From Granulosicoccus sp963833195 (lineage in GTDB: Bacteria > Pseudomonadota > Gammaproteobacteria > Granulosicoccales > Granulosicoccaceae): 64,000 nucleotides of DNA. The stretch lies in the NCBI GenBank assembly GCA_963833195.1, contig CAWHXF010000027.1, positions 4,340,001 to 4,404,000 of the forward strand. The letters are read 5' to 3'. The notes beneath the pieces are model-generated. The model was given only the letters and a program-made list of their open reading frames with translations, searched no databases and had not been told where the DNA came from. The first letter of the stretch is position 1; the number at the start of each line of letters is the position of its first letter. The translations under genes were made by a program, and so were the position numbers. Positions 24,772-33,522 of this stretch are shown in pieces.

Positions 24772-26184
24772 GTGAGCGTCTTCGATGGCCGACTGGACGA
24801 GCGGGTCGCGGGGGCGGAGCAGGCGACGCGCGCGGGCGACGACTACGCGTGGCCCGATCCGGACTCGGACGCGGGGCGGGCCGCCGAGACCTCCACGCGG
24901 GAGCTGACCGAGCGGCGGTTTCCGTGCGCGCAGTGCGGCGCGGCCCTGCACTACGCCATCGGCACCGATTCGCTGAAGTGTCCGTACTGCGGCCACGAGA
25001 ACGAGATCGAGGTCGGCGGCGGCGAGATCCGCGAGCTGGACCTCGCGCACGCGCTTCGGCGGCTGCAGGACTCCGAGCGGCGCAGCCCCGAGTCGCAGGT
25101 CACGCGTTGCCCGAACTGCGCGGCGAGCTTCACCATGGACGCCCACGTGCACTCGGGCGAGTGCCCGTTCTGCGGCACGAGCGTCGTCACCGAGACGGGA
25201 GCCGCGAAGCCGATCAAGCCGCAGGCCCTGCTGCCGTTCTCGGTCACGGCGGACGCGGCGAGGGAGTCCTACCGCAAGTGGCTGCGCGGGCTGTGGTTCG
25301 CGCCCAACGCGCTGAAGGCGCACGCGCGCGACGAGGCGTCGCTGTCCGGCATCTACGTGCCGTACTGGACCTACGACAGCGACACGGCCACGGGCTACTC
25401 GGGCCAGCGCGGCGACGTCTACTTCGTGACCGAGCGCTACACGACGGTGGAGAACGGGCGCACGGTGGTGCGCACGCGCCAGGTGCCGCGCATCCGCTGG
25501 ACGCCCGTGAGCGGGCGCACCGCGCGCCACTTCGACGACGTGCTGGTCGGCGCGACGCGCACGCTGCCGAGGAAGATCACCGACTGGTTGGCCCCGTGGG
25601 ACCTCCAGAACCTCGTGCCCTACAACGAGGAGTACCTGTCGGGCTTCACGAGCGAGGTCTACCAGGTGGACCTCGACGAGGGCTTCGGCTTCGCGCAGAA
25701 GATGATGGACGACGTCATCCGCACCGACGTCCGTCGTGCCATCGGCGGCGACCAGCAACGCATCCATCAGCTGCGCACGAGCCACAGCGACACCACGTTC
25801 AAGCACGTGCTGCTGCCGGTCTGGACGGCGGGCTTCCGGTTCCGGGACGAAAGCTTCCGCTTCGTCGTCAACGCGCGCACGGGCAAGGTGCGAGGCGAGC
25901 GGCCCTGGAGCCGCGTGAAGATCGCGCTGGCGGTGCTTGCGGGGCTCGTTGTGCTGGCGGCGGTGCTGTTCTTCGCGCAGGCGGCGCAAGGGGGCGGTAT
26001 GGAGGGTGGGGCGGGCAATGCCGATGGCGGGTATTCGGTCGAGCGTCGCCTGCCGGGGGCCGGCGGCACCGACTGGCGGGCCGAGCCGCGGATCGGTGGC
26101 TGGCCGGAGGTGCCGCTCGGAGAGCCGTCGGACGGTGGATACGGAGCGCAGGTGCCGCGCGTGATCTTCGGCGAGCCCGAGTAG
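24772..26184 (+). CDS. Zinc-ribbon membrane protein (TFIIB-type ribbon)
   Basis: A 470-residue protein with two N-terminal zinc ribbons (FPCAQCGAALHY...KCPYCGHE and TRCPNCAASF...CPFCGTSV). A conserved middle follows (LLPFSVTADAARESYRKWL, IYVPYWTYDSDT, YNEEYLSGFTSEVYQV). One membrane helix lies near residue 385-408 (IALAVLAGLVVLAAVLFF), ahead of a Gly-rich tail. The family is usually found beside SPFH/GYF_2 proteins, as here. It probably acts at the inner membrane with the SPFH platform (inference). The start is GTG at 24772; the gap to the SPFH stop is 51 bp. Confidence 0.8.
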   Translation: MSVFDGRLDERVAGAEQATRAGDDYAWPDPDSDAGRAAETSTRELTERRFPCAQCGAALHYAIGTDSLKCPYCGHENEIEVGGGEIRELDLAHALRRLQDSERRSPESQVTRCPNCAASFTMDAHVHSGECPFCGTSVVTETGAAKPIKPQALLPFSVTADAARESYRKWLRGLWFAPNALKAHARDEASLSGIYVPYWTYDSDTATGYSGQRGDVYFVTERYTTVENGRTVVRTRQVPRIRWTPVSGRTARHFDDVLVGATRTLPRKITDWLAPWDLQNLVPYNEEYLSGFTSEVYQVDLDEGFGFAQKMMDDVIRTDVRRAIGGDQQRIHQLRTSHSDTTFKHVLLPVWTAGFRFRDESFRFVVNARTGKVRGERPWSRVKIALAVLAGLVVLAAVLFFAQAAQGGGMEGGAGNADGGYSVERRLPGAGGTDWRAEPRIGGWPEVPLGEPSDGGYGAQVPRVIFGEPE

Positions 26185-26185
26185 C

Positions 26186-26945
26186 GTGCTGGGAGGTGTT
26201 GCGACGGTGCCGTGGGTCACGCGATTTTTCATGCAGGATTCCGCAACGTCGGGACATTTCCTGTTCGTCGGGACCGGTTCCCACCGCGCGTTGGTGGCCG
26301 AGCTCACGGCGCGGCGACACCAGGCGTTCGCGGGCGCGATGTCGGTGGCCTACCCCGTGCTCGCGGGCGACTATGTCGATCACCTGCTCGGCCGGCTGCA
26401 GGCGGACGACGCCGGTGGGGTCGACGACTCGGACGGAGCGGGCACGTTGCCGTCGCGCGACGTGGTCGTCGCGGCGTTCGAGACGCTCGGCAATCGCCCC
26501 GAAGAGTCGCTGCGGGCGCTCCGCCTGCTGCGTCGTCAGTTGCCCCCGGGGGCCGACCCGGACGAGCACCTGCCCGTGATCGCCGCCGCGCTGCGCACGA
26601 GCGCCGTGGACGTGGAGCTCGCGAAGGTCGACGGTCTGGGCGCGCTCGCCACGGCGATCTTCGAGCGCGTCGCGTCCGCGCAGGACGGGGTGCGGGGGTG
26701 GTTCTCCGCGGCCGCCGCCACGGACTTCTCGGCCCGCCTCGGACGCACGGTCCGGACCGGGGAGATCCAGCCGCTCGTGAACGAGCTGATGGCCGCCAAC
26801 GTGATCATGCGGCGCGGACACGGGCACTACGAGATCACCCGATCCGTTCGTGCAGCGTATCTGGCGCGAGCGCGAGGCTCTGCTCGGCCGGGCGCCGGAC
26901 GAGTCGCCCGACACCCCTCGGGACGAGCTCCGGCACGATGCTTGA
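26186..26945 (+). pseudogene. AAA-type ATPase remnant (C-terminal part, one-base frameshift)
   Basis: About 253 residues resembling the C-terminal half of a large AAA/ATPase family (FLFVGTGSHRALVAELTARR, AFETLGNRPEESLRALRLL, wHTH-like NVIMRRGHGHYEIT). The P-loop part is missing and the preceding gene ends 1 bp upstream, so the N-terminus is gone. At 26840 one extra C breaks the frame. Skipping it gives DPFVQRIWREREALLG and a stop at 26945, the expected C-terminus. A GTG at 26186 could start a short product, but an ATPase without Walker motifs should not work. Confidence 0.55.
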
Positions 26946-27014
26946 ACCGCGACCCCGAACGGGCGCGTACCACCGATGTCACAGCCGTTTCAACACGAGA
27001 CAGGAACCCGACGG

Positions 27015-28863
27015 ATGATTCGCACCCGAGCCTTCTCCGCCGCCCGCCGCCGCAGCGCGCTGGCGATCGGTGCCGCGCTGTTGACGGCCGTCGCCACCGT
27101 GGCGTGGGCGGACGAACCGCGCCACGGCATCTCGGTCTTCGGCGACCTGAAGTACGGCCCCGACTTCGAGCGCTTCGAGTACACGAGCCCGGACGCGGTC
27201 AAGGGCGGGCGGGTCACGCAGGCCACCATCGGCACGTTCGACAACACGAACCCGTTCGTCCTGAAGGGGGTGGCGGCGGCCGGGGCGGGCGGCATCTACG
27301 ACACGCTGGCGGTCGACTTCGCAGGACGAGCCGTTCGCGGTCTACGGGCTCTCGGCCGAGACCATCGAGGTGGCCGACGACAGGGGCGCGGTCACCTTCC
27401 GCCTGCGCCCCGAGGCTCGCTTCCACGACGGCGAGCCCGTGACGGCCGAGGACGTCGTCTGGACGTTCGACACGCTGATGAGCGAGGGCCATCCGTTCTA
27501 CCGCAGCTACTACGGCGCGGTCGAGAGTGCCGAGGCGCTCGACGAGCGCACCGTCAAGTTCACCTTCAAGGAGACGGGCAACGCGGAGCTGCCGCTGATC
27601 GTCAGCCAGCTCGCGGTGCTGCCGAAGCACTTCTGGGAAGGTCGGGAGTTCGCGCAGCACGACGCTCGACCCTCTGCTCGGCAGCGGCCCGTACCGCTTC
27701 GGCCGCATCGACCCGGGCCGCTCGGTGAGCTACGAGCGCGTGGACGACTACTGGGCGAAGGATCTGCCGGTCAAGCGCGGGCAGGACAACTTCGACGTGC
27801 TGCGCTACGACTACTACCGGGATCTGCACCGTCGCGCTCGAGGCGCTGAAGTCCGGGGACGTGGACTTCCGTCAGGAGTTCATCTCGAAGAACTGGGCCA
27901 CGGCGCTACGACTTCCCGGCGCTCGCCGAAGGACGCGTCGTGAAGGAGGAGCTGCCGGACGATCGCACCCAGCCCATGCAGGCCTTCGTGTTCAACCTGC
28001 GGAAGCCGAAGTTCCAGGACGAGCGCGTGCGCCGCGCGCTCGAGTACACCTTCGACTTCGAGTGGGCCAACGAGAACCTCTTCTACGGCGCCTACGAGCG
28101 CACGAAGAGCTACTTCCAGAACTCCGAGATGCAGGCGACGGGGCTGCCCGAGGGCCGCGAGCTCGAGATCCTGGAGCAGTTCCGCGACGAGCTGCCCGAA
28201 TCGGTCTTCACCGAGGAGTTCACGCTGCCCGAGACCGACGGCTCGGGGCAACGTGCGGCGCGAGCTGCGCGCAGGCGCTGGCGCTGTTCAAGGAGGCGGG
28301 CTACGAGGTGCGGAACGGCACGATGACGAACGTCGAGACCGGCGAGCCGTTCTCGACTGGAGATCATCTTCCAGCAGCCGAGCCTCGAGACGCATCGGAC
28401 TCGCCTGGAAGAAGGTGCTCGAGCGGCTCGGCATCGATCTGAGCGTGCGCGTGATCGACAGCGCGCAGTACCAGAAGCGCATGGAGGACTTCGACTTCGA
28501 CGTCAGCACCAACATCTGGCAGCAGTCCGAGTCCCCGGGCAACGAGCAGTGGGACTACTGGGGCTCGGCGCAGGCCGACGTGCCCGGCTCGCGGAACGTC
28601 GCCGGCATCAAGGATCCCGTGATCGACGCGGATCATCCCGCTGATCGTGAACGCCACGTCGCGCGAGGAGCAGGTCGCCGCGGCGAAGGCGCTCGACCGC
28701 GTGCTGCTGCACCGCCACTACGTGCTGCCGCAGTACTTCGGCCCGACCTACCGCGTGGCCTACGCGAACAAGTTCGAGCGCCCCGAGGTGGCGCCGAGCG
28801 AAGGCGCTCGGCCTCGAGACCTGGTGGGTCGATCCGGACAAGGAAGCGGCGCTGAAGAACTGA
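27015..28863 (+). CDS. yejA: YejA-like peptide-binding protein of ABC importer, interrupted by ten +1 insertions
   Basis: A family 5 extracellular solute-binding protein for peptides, microcin C type. The signal peptide (residues 1-35, ending ATVAWA) and the segments HGISVFGDLKYGPDFERFEY, AVTFRLRPEARFHDGEPVT, SYERVDDYWAKDLPV and STNIWQQSESPGNEQWDYW are clear. The frame shifts ten times, each needing removal of one base, at about 27318, 27658, 27827, 27906, 28249, 28271, 28356, 28390, 28631 and 28800. With these removed, 1839 nt give 612 residues ending KEAALKN. The sequence between breaks is well conserved, so the gene is probably intact in the organism and the insertions are sequence errors. 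It is the first gene of yejABEF. Confidence 0.75.
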
Positions 28864-28878
28864 GCCGGATCGGGCGCC

Positions 28879-29958
28879 GTGCTCGCCTACATCCTGCGCC
28901 GCCTGCTGCTCGTGATCCCGACGCTGTTCGGGATCATGGTGCTGAACTTCGTCATCGTGCAGGCCGCTCCCGGCGGCCCGGTCGAGCAGCTCATCAGCCA
29001 GATCAAGGGGCAGGCGGTCAGCGCCACCGCCCGGGTCTCCGGCCCGCAGAGCGACACGGGCAGCACCGGCGGCGAGCAGTCGCGCGGCAGCCGCGGTCTG
29101 GAGCCCGAGCTCATCGCCGACATCGAGCGCCAGTTCGGCTTCGACCAGCCGCCCGTCGCGCGCTTCTTCAAGATGATGGGCGACTACGCGCGCTTCGACT
29201 TCGGCGAGAGCTTCTTCCGCGACAGGCAGGTCGTGGACCTGGTGCTCGACAAGATGCCGGTGTCCATCTCGCTCGGGCTGTGGACGACCCTGCTCGTCTA
29301 TCTCATCTCCATCCCGCTCGGCGTCAAGAAGGCGCTCACCGACGGCGAGCGCTTCGATGTCTGGACGAGCGCCGTCGTGATCATCGGCTACGCCATCCCG
29401 GGCTTTCTCTTCGCCATCCTGCTGATCGTGCTGTTCGCGGGTGGCAGCTTCCTGGATCTCTTCCCCTTGCGCGGGCTCACCTCGGACAACTTCGCCGAGC
29501 TCTCCGCGGCAGGCAAGGTGCTGGACTACCTGTGGCACATCACGCTGCCGGTCGTCGCCATGGTCGTCGGCGGCTTCGCGAGCCTGACCATGCTCACCAA
29601 GAACTCGTTCCTGGACGAGATCGGCAAGCAGTACGTGCTGACCGCGCGCGCGAAGGGGTTGAAGGACAACCGCGTGCTGTACGGGCACGTGTTCAGGAAC
29701 GCCATGCTGATCGTGGTGGCGGGCTTCCCGAGCGCGTTCGTGTCGGTGCTGTTCACCGGCTCGCTGCTGATCGAGGTGATCTTCTCGCTCGACGGGTTGG
29801 GGCTTCTGGGGTTCGAAGCCGCGATCAACCGCGACTACCCGGTGATGTTCGGCACGCTGTTCTTCTTCACGCTGCTCGGGCTCGTGCTGAACATCGTCGG
29901 CGACGTGATGTACACGCTGATCGATCCGCGCATCGACTTCGAGGCGAGGCAATTCTGA
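28879..29958 (+). CDS. yejB: ABC peptide transporter permease YejB
   Basis: A 359-residue inner-membrane permease with an N-terminal MLAYILRRLLLVIPTLFGIMV helix, a variable periplasmic loop (residues 45-90), and the cytoplasmic coupling motif KQYVLTARAKGLKDNRVLYG (EAA loop). Six membrane segments can be traced. The large first loop is typical of YejB rather than DppB. The GTG start at 28879 is 15 bp after yejA, and its stop overlaps the yejE start in TGATG. The frame is intact although yejA next to it is broken many times. Confidence 0.92.
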   Translation: MLAYILRRLLLVIPTLFGIMVLNFVIVQAAPGGPVEQLISQIKGQAVSATARVSGPQSDTGSTGGEQSRGSRGLEPELIADIERQFGFDQPPVARFFKMMGDYARFDFGESFFRDRQVVDLVLDKMPVSISLGLWTTLLVYLISIPLGVKKALTDGERFDVWTSAVVIIGYAIPGFLFAILLIVLFAGGSFLDLFPLRGLTSDNFAELSAAGKVLDYLWHITLPVVAMVVGGFASLTMLTKNSFLDEIGKQYVLTARAKGLKDNRVLYGHVFRNAMLIVVAGFPSAFVSVLFTGSLLIEVIFSLDGLGLLGFEAAINRDYPVMFGTLFFFTLLGLVLNIVGDVMYTLIDPRIDFEARQF

Positions 29959-31199
29959 TGGCGCCGCCCGTCGAGGACCGCGATGACGGCTACCGCGGTG
30001 GCGAGCGGCGCGAGGACGGCGTCGAGGTCTACGGCCCGACCGACGACGGCACGCGCGGCGCGGCCGACGATCCGCACCCGCTCAGCCACCACGCCACGCC
30101 CATCTCCGAGTCCGGGGATCTCGTCGCTCCCGCAGGCGCCATCGTCGAGCATCGGCGCCGCATGCGGCTTTTGCCGCGGCTTTCCCCGATCGGACAGCGG
30201 CGCTGGAGGACGTTCAAGGCGAACCGGCGCGGCTACTGGTCGCTGTGGCTGTTCGGCATCCTGTTCGTGGTCACGCTGTTCGCCGAGCTCGTCGCGAACG
30301 ATCGTCCGCTTTATGTGCGCTACGACGGGCAGGGCTACTACCCGGTGTTCGTCGACTACCCCGAGACGGTGTTCGGCGGCGATTTCGACACCTCTGCCGA
30401 GTACCGCGACCCGTTCGTCGCGGAGCTGATCGAGGAGCGCGGCTGGATGCTGTGGCCGCCGATCCGCTACAGCTACGACACGGTCAACTACGACCTGCCC
30501 GTGCCCGCACCCGCGCCGCCGTCGGCCGAGAACCTGCTCGGCACCGACGACCAGGGCCGGGACGTGGTCGCGCGCGTGATCTACGGCTTCCGCGTGTCGG
30601 TGCTGTTCGGGCTCGCGCTCACCTTCGGCAGCTCCATCGTCGGCATCGCCGTCGGTGCGGTGCAGGGCTATGTCGGCGGCTGGGTCGATCTCGTCGGTCA
30701 GCGCTTCCTGGAGGTGTGGTCCGGGTTGCCGGTGCTGTACCTGCTCATCATCCTCGCGAGCATCGTCGAGCCGAACTTCTGGTGGTTGCTGGGGCTCATG
30801 CTGCTGTTCAGCTGGATGAGCCTCGTCGGCGTCGTGCGCGCGGAAGTCCTGCGCGCGAGGAACTTCGACTACGTGCGCGCCGCAGCCGCCTTGGGCGTCG
30901 GGCGCTGGACCATCCTCGTGCGCCACGTCCTGCCGAACGCCATGGTCGCGACGCTGACCTTCCTGCCGTTCATCCTGAACGGCTCCATCACCACGCTGAC
31001 CTCGCTCGACTTCCTCGGCTTCGGGCTCCCCCCCGGGTCCGCCTCGCTCGGCGAGCTGCTGGCGCAGGGCAAGCAGAACCTGCAGGCGCCGTGGCTCGGC
31101 ATCACGGCGTTCCTGGTGCTCGCGATCATGCTTTCGTTGCTGATCTTCATCGGCGAGGCCGTGCGCGACGCGTTCGACCCGCGGAAGTCCGGCCAGTGA
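29958..31199 (+). CDS. yejE: ABC peptide transporter permease YejE
   Basis: A 413-residue permease with a long charged cytoplasmic N-terminus (residues 1-75), the YejE signature LSPIGQRRWRTFKANRRGYW before the first helix, a periplasmic loop with ENLLGTDDQGRDVVARVIYG, and the coupling loop LRARNFDYVRAAAALGVGRW. It pairs with YejB to form the channel of the peptide/microcin C importer. The ATG overlaps the yejB stop, and its own stop overlaps a GTG start for yejF. Confidence 0.92.
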   Translation: MAPPVEDRDDGYRGGERREDGVEVYGPTDDGTRGAADDPHPLSHHATPISESGDLVAPAGAIVEHRRRMRLLPRLSPIGQRRWRTFKANRRGYWSLWLFGILFVVTLFAELVANDRPLYVRYDGQGYYPVFVDYPETVFGGDFDTSAEYRDPFVAELIEERGWMLWPPIRYSYDTVNYDLPVPAPAPPSAENLLGTDDQGRDVVARVIYGFRVSVLFGLALTFGSSIVGIAVGAVQGYVGGWVDLVGQRFLEVWSGLPVLYLLIILASIVEPNFWWLLGLMLLFSWMSLVGVVRAEVLRARNFDYVRAAAALGVGRWTILVRHVLPNAMVATLTFLPFILNGSITTLTSLDFLGFGLPPGSASLGELLAQGKQNLQAPWLGITAFLVLAIMLSLLIFIGEAVRDAFDPRKSGQ

Positions 31200-32827
31200 C
31201 GGCGGCGATGCTGACGAAGGCCACGGACGATCCGGTGCTCGTCGTCGACGGCCTGCACGTGCGCTTCGGCGACGCCGACACGGGCACCGATGCGGTGCGC
31301 GGCGTGTCGTTCGAGCTGCACGCCGGCGAGACGCTCGCGCTCGTGGGGGAGTCGGGCTCGGGCAAGAGCGTGACGGCGCTGTCCATCCTGCAGTTGTTGC
31401 CGCCGCAGGCGAGCTTCCCCGCGGGCAGCGTGCGCTATCGAGGGACCGAGCTCGTCGGCGCGGCGGAGCCCGTGCTGCGCGACATTCGCGGGGATCGGGT
31501 CGGCATGATCTTCCAGGAGCCGATGACGTCGTTGAACCCGCTGCACACGATCGAGAAGCAGATCAACGAGGTGCTGTTCGTGCACAAGGGGCTCGACAAG
31601 CGCGCCGCACGGGCGCGCACGCTCGAGCTGCTCGAGCTCGTGGGCCTGGACAACGTGACCGAGCGATTGAACGCGTGGCCGCACCAGCTCTCTGGAGGCC
31701 AGCGTCAACGCGTCATGATCGCCATGGCGCTCGCGAACGAGCCCGACGTGCTGATCGCCGACGAGCCGACGACCGCGCTCGACGTGACGGTGCAGGCGCA
31801 GATCCTGTCGCTCATCGAGGATCTGAAGCGCCGGCTGGGCCTGGGGGTATTGCTCATCACGCACGACCTGACCGTCGTCGAGCACGTGGCCGACCGGGTG
31901 TGCGTCATGCGGCGCGGCAAGATCCGCGAGACGGGCCTGACGATGGAGGTGTTCGCCAATCCGCAACACCCGTACACGCGCGAGTTGCTGGAGGCGGAGC
32001 CCTCGGGCCGGGCCGGCACGGCGAACGCAAGCGACGCGCCCATCCTCGAGGCGACGGACCTGAAGGTGTGGTTCCCGATCCGTCGCGGCGTGCTGCGGCG
32101 CACCGTCGGGCACGTGAAGGCCGTCGACGGCATCGATCTAGCGCTGCGTCCCGGCGAGACGCTGGGCGTGGTGGGCGAGAGCGGCTCGGGCAAGAGTACG
32201 CTGGCGCAGGCGCTGCTGCGGCTGGTGCCGTCGACGGGCACGATCCGCTTCGGCGGCGACGCCATCGATGCGCTCGGCGGACGCGCGCTGAAGCCCCTGC
32301 GCAGGAACCTGCAGGTGGTCTTCCAGGACCCCTACGGCTCGCTCAGCCCGCGGCGCACCGTCGGTCAGATCGTGGCCGAAGGGCTCGATGCGCACGGGCT
32401 CGAGAGCGACGCGACGGCGCGCGACGCGCGCGTCGTCGACGTGCTGGGACAGGTCGGGCTTCCCGCCGATGCGCGGCATCGCTACCCGCACGAGTTCTCG
32501 GGCGGGCAACGCCAGCGCATCGCGGTGGCGCGCGCTCTGATCCTGGAACCGAAGGTGATCCTGCTGGACGAGCCGACCTCGGCGCTCGACCGTGCGGTGC
32601 AGGTGCAACTGATCGATCTGCTGCGCGAGCTGCAGCGCGCCCGGGGTCTGGCCTATCTGTTCATCAGCCACGACCTGAAGGTCGTGCGCGCGCTCGCGAG
32701 CCGCGTCATCGTGATGAAGGACGGCGTGGCGGTGGAGACGGGGGACGCGGACGACGTGTTCGAACGGCCGCGGCACGCCTACACGCGCGAGCTGGTGGCG
32801 GCGGCTACGCGGGTGACGGCGCCCTGA
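31196..32827 (+). CDS. yejF: ABC peptide transporter ATP-binding protein YejF (double ATPase)
   Basis: A 543-residue protein with two ABC domains in tandem. Domain 1 has GESGSGKSVT, the signature LSGGQRQRVMIAMAL and DEPTTALD. Domain 2 has GESGSGKSTL, FSGGQRQRIAVARAL and DEPTSALD. The second domain ends in the oligopeptide-type PRHAYTRELVAA tail. It powers the YejABE importer. GTG 31196 overlaps the yejE stop (GTGA); ATG 31208 is an alternative start. The importer takes up small peptides and, where present, peptide antibiotics of the microcin C type. Confidence 0.92.
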   Translation: MTAAMLTKATDDPVLVVDGLHVRFGDADTGTDAVRGVSFELHAGETLALVGESGSGKSVTALSILQLLPPQASFPAGSVRYRGTELVGAAEPVLRDIRGDRVGMIFQEPMTSLNPLHTIEKQINEVLFVHKGLDKRAARARTLELLELVGLDNVTERLNAWPHQLSGGQRQRVMIAMALANEPDVLIADEPTTALDVTVQAQILSLIEDLKRRLGLGVLLITHDLTVVEHVADRVCVMRRGKIRETGLTMEVFANPQHPYTRELLEAEPSGRAGTANASDAPILEATDLKVWFPIRRGVLRRTVGHVKAVDGIDLALRPGETLGVVGESGSGKSTLAQALLRLVPSTGTIRFGGDAIDALGGRALKPLRRNLQVVFQDPYGSLSPRRTVGQIVAEGLDAHGLESDATARDARVVDVLGQVGLPADARHRYPHEFSGGQRQRIAVARALILEPKVILLDEPTSALDRAVQVQLIDLLRELQRARGLAYLFISHDLKVVRALASRVIVMKDGVAVETGDADDVFERPRHAYTRELVAAATRVTAP

Positions 32828-32846
32828 GGCGCGGCGACCGGGCCGG

Positions 32847-33413
32847 TCAGGCGAACGGCAGCGTCGGGTCCAGGCTCACCTCGGGCAGGGCGACGAGCGC
32901 GAGCGACCCGGGCTCGGCGACGAAGCTCTCGCGGTAGTCGCCTTCGGACGGGGCGCGGTACACGGTCGTGCGGCGTCCCTCGACATCGACGAACCAATAC
33001 TCGGGCAGGACGTTGCGCGCATACGCGAGCCGTTTCACGTGCTTGTCATGGTGAAGCGACGAGTGCGCGACCTCGACCACGAGCAGGACGTCGTCCGCCG
33101 TGGGCAGCGAGTTCACGTAGAAGTCGCCGCGCCTGCGCAGCAGCGCGAGGTCCGGCAGTGGCTTCGAGTAGTCGCCGAGCACGATCGGGTTCTGGGTACG
33201 CAGGATCGCTCGCCCGGACGAGGCGAGCACGAAGGCTTCGTTCAGGAGATCGACGATCCCCGCGTGCGGGCTTCCGATAGGGGGCATGTCGAAGATCTCT
33301 CCTTCGATCAGTTCGACCCGGACATCGGAATCCAGGACGCCGGTCTCGCCCATCCTGTCGAAATCGGCGACCGTCAGAAGGTGCTTGCGGACGAGATCGG
33401 CGGCGGCATTCAT
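32847..33413 (-). CDS. Uma2-family (DUF820) putative endonuclease
   Basis: A 188-residue PD-(D/E)XK-fold protein. Conserved positions are VELIEGEIFDMPPIGSPHA, the acidic KPLPDLALL, VLLVVEVAHSSL and DKHVKRLAYARN, matching E...D...ExK of the Uma2 family. Members are common in cyanobacteria and some proteobacteria. Their role is unknown, with nuclease activity predicted only from the fold. It is a single gene, convergent with yejF. A second, quite different Uma2 gene is at 44624. Confidence 0.8.
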   Translation of the reverse strand: MNAAADLVRKHLLTVADFDRMGETGVLDSDVRVELIEGEIFDMPPIGSPHAGIVDLLNEAFVLASSGRAILRTQNPIVLGDYSKPLPDLALLRRRGDFYVNSLPTADDVLLVVEVAHSSLHHDKHVKRLAYARNVLPEYWFVDVEGRRTTVYRAPSEGDYRESFVAEPGSLALVALPEVSLDPTLPFA

Positions 33414-33522
33414 CGCGATTCCCGGTTGGGCTCAGGTTTGCCGCCGGAGGGTATCACCGAGCCCGACCGGCCGAGTTCGGACGCTCCCGACATGCGGCGC
33501 GCGTCTTGGGAACGGTCGGCGC

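Noticed and set aside
27015..28863. yejA as an old pseudogene
   Set aside because: No stops or substitutions typical of decay are seen within the segments, only isolated single-base insertions, and the downstream operon is intact.
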